Origin: JBGRQA01 sp041725895
GTDB lineage: Bacteria > Bacteroidota > Bacteroidia > Bacteroidales > Marinifilaceae
NCBI GenBank assembly: GCA_041725895.1
Contig: JBGRQA010000016.1
Location: 62,001 to 126,000 of the forward strand
Direction: 5' to 3'
DNA: 64,000 nucleotides
Shown here piece after piece: positions 54,458-62,072 of the stretch. Numbering within the stretch: the first letter of the stretch is position 1; each line of letters opens with the position of its first letter. Under the pieces are notes generated by a model. That model saw only the letters and a list, made by a program, of their open reading frames with translations. It had not been told where the DNA came from and did no database searches. The translations under genes were made by a program, and so were the position numbers.

Positions 54458-55465
54458 ATGAAAAGATACCGATCAGGTTTTACTGGCAACTCCTTTATAA
54501 GGAGAACCCTGCCAATGACCAGGGCAAAGGAACATCCAAATAAAAACCACTGCACAAAATTGGATGGAGCAATCCTTATTCCTAAAACCTACCTGAAAAA
54601 AACATCCATTTCTTATTCCAACATCAACAGAAATTCAAGCAATGTAGATGTAAGCTTTCCCCAAAGTTATTCCCATAGAAAATTTCAAAACACCTGGGAA
54701 TTTCAAATCACTGTCTGTCGCATAAAATCTGTTAAACGACAAATCCAGTCAACAGGAGACAGAAACCAGGCAACTTCCCCCTCAAAAAAAACAGGGGAAC
54801 AACTATCCGGTTGGAAGCAATCAGCAACAGGACGATCTGTTTCCAACTTCCAACATACAGGAAAAGAAACAGAATGCTATACTTCTACCTCAGAACATTT
54901 CGCTTCACAAACCAAATGCTCTGCTCTTACCTCAAACCGTTCCGCTTCACAGACAAAATGCTCTGCTCCTACCTCAAAACGTTCCGCTTCACAGGCCAGA
55001 TGCTCTGCTCTTACCTCAAAACGTACTGCTTCACAGACCAAATGCTCTGCTCTTACCTCAAAACGTTCCGCTTCACTGACCAGATGCTCTGCTCCTACCC
55101 CAAAACGTTCTGCTTCACAGACCGGATGCTCTGCTCTTACCTCAAAACGTACTGCTTCACAGACCAAATGCTCTGCTCTTACCTCAAAACGTTCCGCTTC
55201 ACAGACCGGATACTCTGCTCTTACACCAAAACGTTCCGCTCCAGAAACCGGATGCTCTGCTTACAACTTGCAAATAACCAATTCAAAATTATCCTATTCC
55301 GCACTTTTTCCTCATCGCAGAAGAAACAACGAAAAAGCCCCTTCCAAACTTGCAGAAAGACAAAACAAACACACGCAACAAAACCTACCTGCCTCTGAAA
55401 TAGAGATTCAACAGGGGGATCTATCTCCTCCTCTCTATTTTCCCCACAACTCAGAATATTTATAG
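54458..55465 (+). CDS. Possible repeat-rich protein spanning the 42-bp array
   Basis: A 335-residue frame from ATG 54458. The first ~140 residues are polar, Ser/Lys/Thr-rich and unlike any fold I know; ~140-275 are the array, giving alternating SASQTKC and SALTSKR heptads; the tail is basic. Two other frames are also open across the array (FRFTDQM/LCSYLKT on this strand, AEHLVCE/AERFEVR on the other), so length alone is weak evidence. In favour: an ATG start, a suitable position between two related genes, and 80 bp to the next start. I treat translation as unproven. Confidence 0.3.
   Translation: MKRYRSGFTGNSFIRRTLPMTRAKEHPNKNHCTKLDGAILIPKTYLKKTSISYSNINRNSSNVDVSFPQSYSHRKFQNTWEFQITVCRIKSVKRQIQSTGDRNQATSPSKKTGEQLSGWKQSATGRSVSNFQHTGKETECYTSTSEHFASQTKCSALTSNRSASQTKCSAPTSKRSASQARCSALTSKRTASQTKCSALTSKRSASLTRCSAPTPKRSASQTGCSALTSKRTASQTKCSALTSKRSASQTGYSALTPKRSAPETGCSAYNLQITNSKLSYSALFPHRRRNNEKAPSKLAERQNKHTQQNLPASEIEIQQGDLSPPLYFPHNSEYL
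54873..55266 (+). repeat. 42-bp tandem repeat array (about 8.7 copies)
   Basis: Unit cgcttcacagaccaaatgct... repeats from 54901 every 42 bp (54901, 54943, 54985, 55027, 55069, 55111, 55153, 55195, 55237), with a partial copy from 54873. The two 21-bp halves share about half their bases (both start yGCT and contain CAAA and end TC), consistent with an ancient 21-bp unit. No unique spacers. Directly precedes the helical/beta-sandwich gene at 55546. Confidence 0.93.
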
Positions 55466-55545
55466 TAATTCATAGTAAAGAAACAGGTAGAAATAGTGCT
55501 TTTCTCCTGGTTTCGATACACCTTTTAAACCTAAAAAAATAAAAT

Positions 55546-56520
55546 ATGAAAGCAATAATCAACAGCTTGCTGTTAATGTTAGTTCGATTGGACAAATTTA
55601 TCGAAAAGTACAGTACCCTTCTTAAAGGACAAGCACAAGTAAACGAGATCCTGAATCTAATTGATTCGGAAGTGACCGACCTGAAACAGAATATTAGTGT
55701 TCAGGAAACCACCAGTAAGGCCTATACCAAGGCCAAACATCAAAAGAAGAAGCAATTGGCCTGGACACTCATTGCTATCATGAGCTTTCTGCGTAACGAT
55801 GCCCTTAATAAGAAAAACACAGTACTTGCAGAAGCAATGACTACCACCATTCAGAAACTACTGAATCGAATGGATGCACAACTCATCGCTATCACGGAAG
55901 AAACCATTAAGGTGGCTGAAGGTATGGGCGAGGCACTTCCCACCATTGGTATTCCTGTTGAAGACCTGGAACATCTAAAATTATTAACAACCGAATATAA
56001 ACAGGCAATGGTAGAACCATTGGAAATTCGGAAGCAGAGGAAGATAGCCACCCAGAGAATTAAGACCCAAATAAAAGAAATCAAGAATCTGATTTACCAA
56101 CGCCTCCTTCCTCTTGCTGTTAGTTGTTTCAGTAAAAATCATAACAATTTGGTAAAGGAACTTGAAACTTTGGTTCAAGTGGATAAAATACCATCCAGAA
56201 AACTAGCCGTAAGGGGAAAAATTCTGGAAGCGGGAAATAAAACACCCATCAATCACGTATGGATAGAGATTCCCGAAACATCCATTCGCTACCGTACACA
56301 CAGCCAAAAGGGAGGTTTTCAGATCTCCAACCTGGAACCGGGCCATTACACCCTAAAATGCCAATGCGATACCCACGAACCCATTTCGCAGGATTTTACC
56401 CATGCATACGGATATACAACAAAACTGGAAATTTTTATGCATCCTACACCCGCAACAATGGAGGAAAGGAAAAAGGAACGGGAGGAGGAAAAAAGGGATT
56501 TGGTCGAAGAGACGAATTGA
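55546..56520 (+). CDS. Helical domain + carboxypeptidase-regulatory-like beta-sandwich protein (paralogue)
   Basis: A 324-aa soluble protein. Residues ~1-215 are helical bundles (MVRLDKFIEKYSTL-, TYEYKQ- and LIYQRLLPLAV-type helices). ~222-305 form a sandwich: RGKILEAGNKTPINHVWIEI, then KGGFQISNLEPGHYTLKC and TTKLEIFMHP, the same pattern as in 26513-27445. The tail (ERKKEREEEKRDLVEE) is strongly charged. No signal peptide. It ends the plus-strand arm of the propeller locus, 80 bp after the repeat ORF, and has a terminator at 56531. Shared architecture and shared upstream arrays link it to the 26513 gene; function unknown. Confidence 0.8.
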   Translation: MKAIINSLLLMLVRLDKFIEKYSTLLKGQAQVNEILNLIDSEVTDLKQNISVQETTSKAYTKAKHQKKKQLAWTLIAIMSFLRNDALNKKNTVLAEAMTTTIQKLLNRMDAQLIAITEETIKVAEGMGEALPTIGIPVEDLEHLKLLTTEYKQAMVEPLEIRKQRKIATQRIKTQIKEIKNLIYQRLLPLAVSCFSKNHNNLVKELETLVQVDKIPSRKLAVRGKILEAGNKTPINHVWIEIPETSIRYRTHSQKGGFQISNLEPGHYTLKCQCDTHEPISQDFTHAYGYTTKLEIFMHPTPATMEERKKEREEEKRDLVEETN

Positions 56521-56530
56521 TTCCATCAAA

Positions 56531-56555
56531 AACAGGGCCTCAATAAGGCCCTGTT
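56531..56555 (+). terminator. Terminator after the helical/beta-sandwich gene
   Basis: aacagggcct (56531-56540) / aggccctgtt (56546-56555), perfect 10-bp arms with caata loop, 11 bp after the stop; weak T tract. Confidence 0.8.
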
Positions 56556-56670
56556 AGTTCTTCCTACAACATATTCATAATGAATTTAACATTTTCAAAC
56601 AAAAAACGGTTAGTTTTTAACTCTCAAAAAACAACTACAGGTAATAATACTTGGATAAAAATAAACACAA

Positions 56671-57675
56671 ATGAAAAAATCATTCTTAACAATTACGGGT
56701 TTGCTAATAATTGCAGCCATAGTCCTGTTTAAATTTGATAATCATTTTAACAAGGAGGCGAGTCTGGACTATTCAAATTCCACCAATTGGATATCACAGG
56801 ACACTGTTTCTAATAAGGATGTAGATGTATTCTATGTTTATCCCACCATATTCGGGGACACAGAGATGATGAATATGGATGTTACCAATGATTCTCTGCG
56901 TAGAAGTGCCGAAATAGTGGCAGGAGAACAGGGAGGAGTATTTATTGAGCATTGTAATTTTTTTGCCCCCTACTACCTACAGATGTCCATGGCGGGTCTT
57001 GATGATTCGCCCCTAACAAACCCGTACTTTATAAAAGGATGCAATGATGTCAAAGCAGCTTTCCGGTACTATTTAAAAAACCTGAACCACGGCCGGCCTT
57101 TTATTCTTGCCGGGCACAGTCAGGGAACAATGGTACTGATTGAATTAATGAAAGATACAGAAAAAGTCGAAATCCCTATGGACAAACTGGTTGCCGCTTA
57201 CCTTATTGGCTATTCAGTTACATCTATGGATACAGACTCTTGCACCAGAATGAAAATTGCACAACATGCCACAGAAACCGGTGCAATTATTACCTAAAAT
57301 ACACAATCCGACAGTGCAACCGACTCACCGGTATTGCTGCAAGGTGCTCAATGCGTGAATCCCCTTAGCTGGACTACTAAAGCAGATACCATACCGAGGG
57401 AGAAAAATAAGGGTGCCGTTGTTTTTAACGACAGTGGAACAATTGTAAAAGTATTTCCGGCATTTACCAATGCCTGGATCGATGAGAACCACGCCCTGGT
57501 TGCCGGAACACCAGACCCCGATTATATGTACTCAGTCGATTCAGCCTTTAGTAAAGGGGTGTATCACAAGTACGATTACAATTTCTTCTACTACAATTTA
57601 AAGGAGAATGTAGAAACACGAATCAAGGCCTATTTCAACCAGAGGGATCCTGAGGAATTGATTACAGTAAAATAA
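56671..57675 (+). pseudogene. DUF3089 alpha/beta hydrolase gene broken by an in-frame stop
   Basis: One continuous frame with a single TAA at 57295-57297. Before it: an N-terminal hydrophobic segment (LTITGLLIIAAIVLF), VDVFYVYPTIFGD, and the nucleophile motif LAGHSQGT. After it: NTQSDSATDSPVLLQGAQCVNPLSWTT and a normal C-terminus to the stop at 57675. The frame is the same on both sides, so this is a point nonsense change (TAA where TAT/TAC Tyr fits the neighbouring sequence), not a frameshift. Either a recent pseudogene or a base-call error. Family assignment from the YVYPT and GHSQG segments is fairly good. Confidence 0.85.
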
Positions 57676-57684
57676 CAATTGAAA

Positions 57685-57715
57685 ACTCTGACAGGTCTTA
57701 AAGACCTGTCAGAGT
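57685..57715. repeat. REP-like palindrome (15-bp arms)
   Basis: actctgacaggtctt (57685-57699) and aagacctgtcagagt (57701-57715) are exact reverse complements; a partial further copy (cacctgacagagtc) follows. Such CTGACAGG palindromes are common dispersed repeats in Bacteroidota. Confidence 0.8.
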
Positions 57716-57799
57716 GCATTGCACCTGACAGAGTCAAAACCTGAAACTCCTAATAAACCAATCTTCATAAATAGTAATTGGAAATGCAAAAAACAGAAC

Positions 57800-58003
57800 C
57801 ATTACACCCCGGTGAATCACAGATTTGTAACGAATCCCATTGACTATCCCTGGAGTAGTTATCTTACCTGTATATCAATAAAACCAACCAAACTTAAACG
57901 AACCTCTGTTATTGGTTGGTTTGATAATATGGCTAACTTTAAAGAACTTCACCTAAAGAAGATAAACGAGTTCATTATGTCTGAGTGGTTGGAATTGTTA
58001 TAA
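57800..58003 (+). pseudogene. C-terminal remnant of a REP-associated tyrosine transposase (RAYT/Y1)
   Basis: The frame reads PVNHRFVTNPIDYPWSSYL and later VIGWFDNMANFKELH, which match the C-terminal region of Y1 REP transposases (the NPV...YPWSSY and W-F...F...H segments). The N-terminal catalytic HUH and Tyr are absent, so it is dead. Upstream residues of the frame are unrelated. It lies 85 bp from a REP-like palindrome, the element type these enzymes act on. Confidence 0.7.
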
Positions 58004-58097
58004 TCCGGCTCTTACCATTTATCGATCCATCAAAATCATTCATTACCCTACAAAACACTTCTAAATTGAATAAGCTACAAAAAAAGGTGACAGCCAC

Positions 58098-59219
58098 TCA
58101 ATTACTTAAGGCTTCCTTATCCAGGTTGGAAGACAAGGAATTAATTGCATACTCTATAACTTTGTCCTTCCCCTGTTCAAGATCCTCCTTCGAATTCAGG
58201 ATTGTGGTATCTGGTGCAATTCCGATATCCTCCAATGGATTATCATTACAGTCATTGGTTTTTCGAACGGACAACCGGTATTCCCAACCGTTTGGAAGTT
58301 TTCCAATATGTGTGTCAGCAAAAACACCGGATGTAGTATCTCCTATTAGTTTAACATTCGGCAAGGCCTTCATCATGAGGGTAAACAGCTCCGCAGCACT
58401 TTGGGTATTTTCGTTGATTAAAAGAGCTACCGGCCGATTACTAAGATTAATTCCTGAATTGGGTTGAATGGTCCAATATTCAGGATTCTTGTATGAGTAA
58501 ATATTGTTGGGCTTACGTACTCTCGAAATCGCATACAAACGCTTTTCATCAGCAAAACTCTCCGCTATTTCTTTTGCAGGCATAGAGTATCCTCCAATAT
58601 TATCCCGAACATCAACAACAAAGCCATCAGCCTTTTGATACTTTTCAAAGAAACCAGAAATTGCATTATGAACCTCTTCCGATTTATTACTCATCTCGGT
58701 CATGTGAATGTATGCAATAGAATCCCTTAACCAGCCTGTTGTAAAAATATCTCTCATCCCGATTGGCGGTAACAAAGAATGAATTCGAAGCGACTTTTCA
58801 AATCCCTTGCTTAAATATTTTTCCTCAATAAGCTTTAGGGAGAAGTCATTTGTGGGAAGCCTAAAATCAAAAGACAACAAATCCCAATAATTTAAAGATG
58901 GCAAACCAAAACCTGAAAAATAAATCTCATTGAATCGGTAAATATAGCAATGCTTGTCATCCAACTTCTGCAGGATTTCCTGAAAAATCTGATATAGATC
59001 CTCATCAGTAGTGCTTCCATTTACTTTGTATGCATATTGGGCATGTAAATTATCCCAATCAATATTTTTCACATCAAAAAGTGCATAATTCTCCCTGAAT
59101 GTTTGAAAAAAGAACTCAAAATTCTCCCTGGGGTGTCCCTTCTCCCTACTCAAATAGAGCCAGAATGCAACAAGAACAATTGTACAGGCCAAAGCAATAT
59201 TGCAAAGTATCTTTCTCAT
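58098..59219 (-). CDS. S41-family (C-terminal-processing-like) peptidase
   Basis: A ~373-aa membrane-anchored or secreted serine peptidase. ATG 59219 (MRKILCNIALACTIVLVAFWLY) gives a clear N-terminal hydrophobic segment; an upstream ATG at 59282 adds an unlikely polar lead. The S41 core has VVDVRDNIGGYSMPA (strand and glycine loop), the catalytic Ser in NENTQSAAELF, and GDTTSGVFAD after it. No PDZ domain is visible. Typical role is degradation of periplasmic proteins. Stands alone between repeat-bearing spacers. Confidence 0.88.
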   Translation of the reverse strand: MRKILCNIALACTIVLVAFWLYLSREKGHPRENFEFFFQTFRENYALFDVKNIDWDNLHAQYAYKVNGSTTDEDLYQIFQEILQKLDDKHCYIYRFNEIYFSGFGLPSLNYWDLLSFDFRLPTNDFSLKLIEEKYLSKGFEKSLRIHSLLPPIGMRDIFTTGWLRDSIAYIHMTEMSNKSEEVHNAISGFFEKYQKADGFVVDVRDNIGGYSMPAKEIAESFADEKRLYAISRVRKPNNIYSYKNPEYWTIQPNSGINLSNRPVALLINENTQSAAELFTLMMKALPNVKLIGDTTSGVFADTHIGKLPNGWEYRLSVRKTNDCNDNPLEDIGIAPDTTILNSKEDLEQGKDKVIEYAINSLSSNLDKEALSN

Positions 59220-59604
59220 TGTATTATTTCCTTCTGATTTTCGATATTCTCCTTTCCATGGATTATTTAGGAATTCACTCAAATATGGCTACTTATAAAC
59301 TAGCCATACGTAGTAATTGTAAGCAAATCAAACTTTGAATCAGTATCTCTTTCTCCAACTCCTACGGAGTAGGATGTTACCCGTAACTGTTGCTGCTACA
59401 ATACCGAATGCTCTACGAGCAATAACTAACGCAAATCCTACCGCGTTGTAGTTAAAGGATTTTAGCCAATATTCATGAACAATTACACCCCTTAGGGGAT
59501 CAACAAAAATTCTCTGTATAAGGTTAAGCCATTAAGCGAAAGAAATCATTCAACCTGAATTCTTTATGTAAGCCTAAAAAACACTTATAAAACTCCTTTC
59601 CAAT
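59220..59604. other. Intergenic with dispersed-repeat-like palindromes
   Basis: 59355-59500 holds several short palindromes (ctcctacggag, gctctacgagc, cccctaagggg-type ccccttagggg). This pattern resembles common Bacteroidetes intergenic repeats. No gene is supported. Confidence 0.6.
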
Positions 59605-60252
59605 TTAAATCTGCCCAAGCCAAACCTTTCCTTTACGAAAAGAGTAGAATTCATTTGTCTCTCCAGCCACATCATTTAATATTGTTGTTCTATGAGGTTT
59701 CCTCAACATTTGCTGTAACCACCTTTTCATTTCATCATAATCATCCTGACACCCATAATCCTCCGGCTCACCCAATTCTGAACTGTAGATATGATCCTCG
59801 TCCAAACGGTAATCCCATTGAAATTCATTCATTTTAGATGTCAATCGTCCATATCTTTCAGGCCGAAACGGTTTGCCCTGATTCGGTTTGTAGAAGGTAT
59901 CCTTATAGTACTCCAAACTCTCCCCGATAGCACAAACCACTTGCGATTGAGAAAAACGCGGCTCAAAAAGCCATATTTTCAGAAAGTAGATTTCGTTAGT
60001 ATTGTCAAGTATCCTTTTCCACTCCCAGTAGATATCAATCAAGCCCTGGAGGATCCGCCGCCTGGTTTCTCCTTTGGGTTCAGGAATACAGCTGTTGGTG
60101 ACCGAAATTCCACTCCAGGGATAAACCCTGATTTTGGCATAATCCCGCTCGTAATCTCTCAAATAATCCATATCAAGAGCTTTATGAGCCAAAACCCATT
60201 CATCAATATCTTTCCATCTTCGTCGGTGTCCACGGATTTTCTTACTTCTCAT
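59605..60252 (-). CDS. Hypothetical protein, possibly DUF3916-like
   Basis: A 215-aa soluble, basic and Trp-rich protein starting KKIRGHRRRWKDIDEW, with GETRRRILQGLIDIYWEWKR in the middle and SFRKGKVWLGQI at the end. The alternating W/R and final VWLG motif are reminiscent of DUF3916, but I am not certain. No signal peptide. It is a single gene between repeat-rich spacers; function unknown. Confidence 0.65.
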   Translation of the reverse strand: MRSKKIRGHRRRWKDIDEWVLAHKALDMDYLRDYERDYAKIRVYPWSGISVTNSCIPEPKGETRRRILQGLIDIYWEWKRILDNTNEIYFLKIWLFEPRFSQSQVVCAIGESLEYYKDTFYKPNQGKPFRPERYGRLTSKMNEFQWDYRLDEDHIYSSELGEPEDYGCQDDYDEMKRWLQQMLRKPHRTTILNDVAGETNEFYSFRKGKVWLGQI

Positions 60253-60703
60253 AGGTACTGATTAACTTTAAAACTCTAACCAGGAACAAATTCAATTATT
60301 AAAATCCTCACTATTTAAAAACCTGCTAGCCCATCAAATCTAAACTATCTAACAGTATATTACTCAAATATAAAACATTCCGATCACATAGTAATAATTC
60401 AATCTCGCTTATTTGCCTAGAAAAATCCTTTCGATGGCTGCTTTTCCTTAAAATCCTTCTTCTTAATTTTATTTCCTTTATTCAAGGAAAATGTAAACTT
60501 CAATAGAAACAGATTTTTTAACAAACTAACATCTGTTTGCGTATTTTCAGAAAAAGCCCCGAATTCAAATTCTTCATCCATAGAATAGCTTAAGCCAGTA
60601 GATACAGGCAAAAGATAAAGCAAGGTAAGAGCCACTCTCCTTCTAAAAAAAGGATTACTTATAAAGAAAAACTAAATAATAGTAATGCTATCGGGGGCCT
60701 AAA
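60253..60703. other. Intergenic with a barrel-gene remnant
   Basis: Holds a possible outer-membrane-protein fragment (60417-60684) and otherwise AT-rich sequence. Confidence 0.6.
60417..60684 (-). pseudogene. Possible 3' remnant of an outer-membrane beta-barrel (TonB receptor-like) gene
   Basis: The frame gives RRRVALTLLYLLPVSTGLS, LLKNLFLLKFTFSLNKGNK and IKKKDFKEK near the end, with the alternating hydrophobic pattern and Lys-rich tail of OMP_b-brl-type C-termini. A stop lies directly upstream (60685-60690 region) and the TIR-SIR2 gene ends 20 bp away, so no full gene fits. No catalytic or plug domain remains. Confidence 0.35.
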
Positions 60704-62044
60704 CTAATGAATCATTTGCTTTAAGATGTTGGGAATTTCATCAAACTTTTCCACCCAAATTACATTCAATCCCAACTCGTTGGCATCTTGTTCTTCAAGA
60801 AAAATCATTAGATCATCGATTTGCCCATTGGAATTGGCAATCTCAGGAGTTTTTTTAATTACGTAATGATTCAGGAATTTGGAGGATTCTTTTCGATTGG
60901 CCACATCGAGTAAGCGGCGTAAGTTGGGGTCCGTTAAGCTCATCCCAACAAATAAACAGGTATTCTGACTTAGTTTATTCAATTGTATCAGATTAGACCA
61001 ACTGAAAGGTTCAATAAATTGCGTATGATACGCATCTTCACTAAAAACGACATCTCTATTTGAAGATATTCTTCCCTTCCGGGGTAAATAACCATGTACG
61101 TGATAAATCGGCAGTTCATTTGCCTGATTCCTCACACCCTCATTATCGATTGCCTTATATTTTATGTTATTCGCACCAAGGTTTTCTTCAATAAGCGCAT
61201 CAAAATTAAATGTAATGATGGAGTCTATGGGGTTGCCATCCCGTTGAGGGCGGGAAAGTTCAACAATGGCTTCAATTAATTCACATGTTGTTGGGTTATC
61301 CTGATATAGAGCATCTCTCAATTCATTTAAGAAATCTTTTCCCAGATTTGATTTCAGGTATTTACTCATAACCAAAGAGGAAGAACCAATTTTCCTTTGG
61401 AACTCACGGGTACTTATATTCTTAAGGGAAAAAGGATTACTATTGGATATTTTTTTCATCATGGACTCCAAAAGTCGTAACAATAGTTCATTCCATGATG
61501 GAATATTGGCACCAATTGAAACCCCGGCACCACATACCAAAGTTAGACGCCCATCCTTTAATGAATTTGACAAACTTTTAATAAAAGCTTCGTTTCTTTT
61601 CTGATTATCCTTTCGTACTCTTTCTTCCTTAATCTCCTTCTCTTCGCCGATCTCTGAATCTGTGGCTAGAATTTCCGTTAGTCTTTGAAAACCAAATTGA
61701 ATATCCTGGGATAGATCCAATATCTGATAATTGGATAGATATCCTGGTGGAAAGGTACCATCAAGAGTAATGGGAATAATTCTCGTTTTTTTCCTTGAAA
61801 TGTCATTCAGAATAATTGATTCAATCTCCTTTAACCCATACCTTGACTTCAAGGTATATTTGCTAATTATTAAGACAATAGCATCATACCCCTTTAATCC
61901 TTCATTTATTTTCTGAAACCAATTATCATTAACTTTAATATTTAAATCCTCATAAACAACCTCATGACCTTGTTCTACTAATCCATTAATAAGAAAATCT
62001 ATATTTCCTTTATCGAATTTACTATAGCTCAAAAATATCCTCAT
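60704..62044 (-). CDS. TIR-SIR2 fusion protein, defence-type NADase
   Basis: A ~446-aa protein. Start is ATG 62044 (MRIFLSYSKFDKGN); the longer frame overlaps the MBL gene and its lead is not TIR-like. Residues ~1-120 are a TIR domain with Glu73 in SRYGLKEIE at the NADase position. ~150-440 are a SIR2 domain of the bacterial-immunity type: CGAGVSIGANIPSW (residues ~171-184), FNFDALIEE and the catalytic His in YHVHGYL, then FVGMSLTDPNLRRLLD. In known systems each domain alone can cleave NAD+ on phage infection. Here both are in one chain. The MBL hydrolase gene ends 28 bp upstream, so they may be co-transcribed. The SIR2 domain is unrelated in function to the deacylase at 12461. Confidence 0.88.
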   Translation of the reverse strand: MRIFLSYSKFDKGNIDFLINGLVEQGHEVVYEDLNIKVNDNWFQKINEGLKGYDAIVLIISKYTLKSRYGLKEIESIILNDISRKKTRIIPITLDGTFPPGYLSNYQILDLSQDIQFGFQRLTEILATDSEIGEEKEIKEERVRKDNQKRNEAFIKSLSNSLKDGRLTLVCGAGVSIGANIPSWNELLLRLLESMMKKISNSNPFSLKNISTREFQRKIGSSSLVMSKYLKSNLGKDFLNELRDALYQDNPTTCELIEAIVELSRPQRDGNPIDSIITFNFDALIEENLGANNIKYKAIDNEGVRNQANELPIYHVHGYLPRKGRISSNRDVVFSEDAYHTQFIEPFSWSNLIQLNKLSQNTCLFVGMSLTDPNLRRLLDVANRKESSKFLNHYVIKKTPEIANSNGQIDDLMIFLEEQDANELGLNVIWVEKFDEIPNILKQMIH

Positions 62045-62072
62045 AGCATATTTATGGGTTAGGTATGTACAT

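Larger units (their letters stand above)
57676..58097. other. Intergenic with REP palindrome and transposase remnant
   Basis: Holds the palindrome at 57685-57715 and the RAYT fragment at 57800-58003; nothing else is supported. Confidence 0.7.

Noticed and set aside
54873..55266. Second array looks CRISPR-like
   Set aside because: Same reason: head-to-tail tandem repeats without spacers.
57334..57675. Separate small gene after the DUF3089 ORF
   Set aside because: Same frame as the upstream part; it is the second half of one gene interrupted by a stop.
57719..57799. N-terminal part of the frame holding the RAYT remnant
   Set aside because: Starts with TTG inside a palindrome and has no transposase similarity; only the later part is kept.
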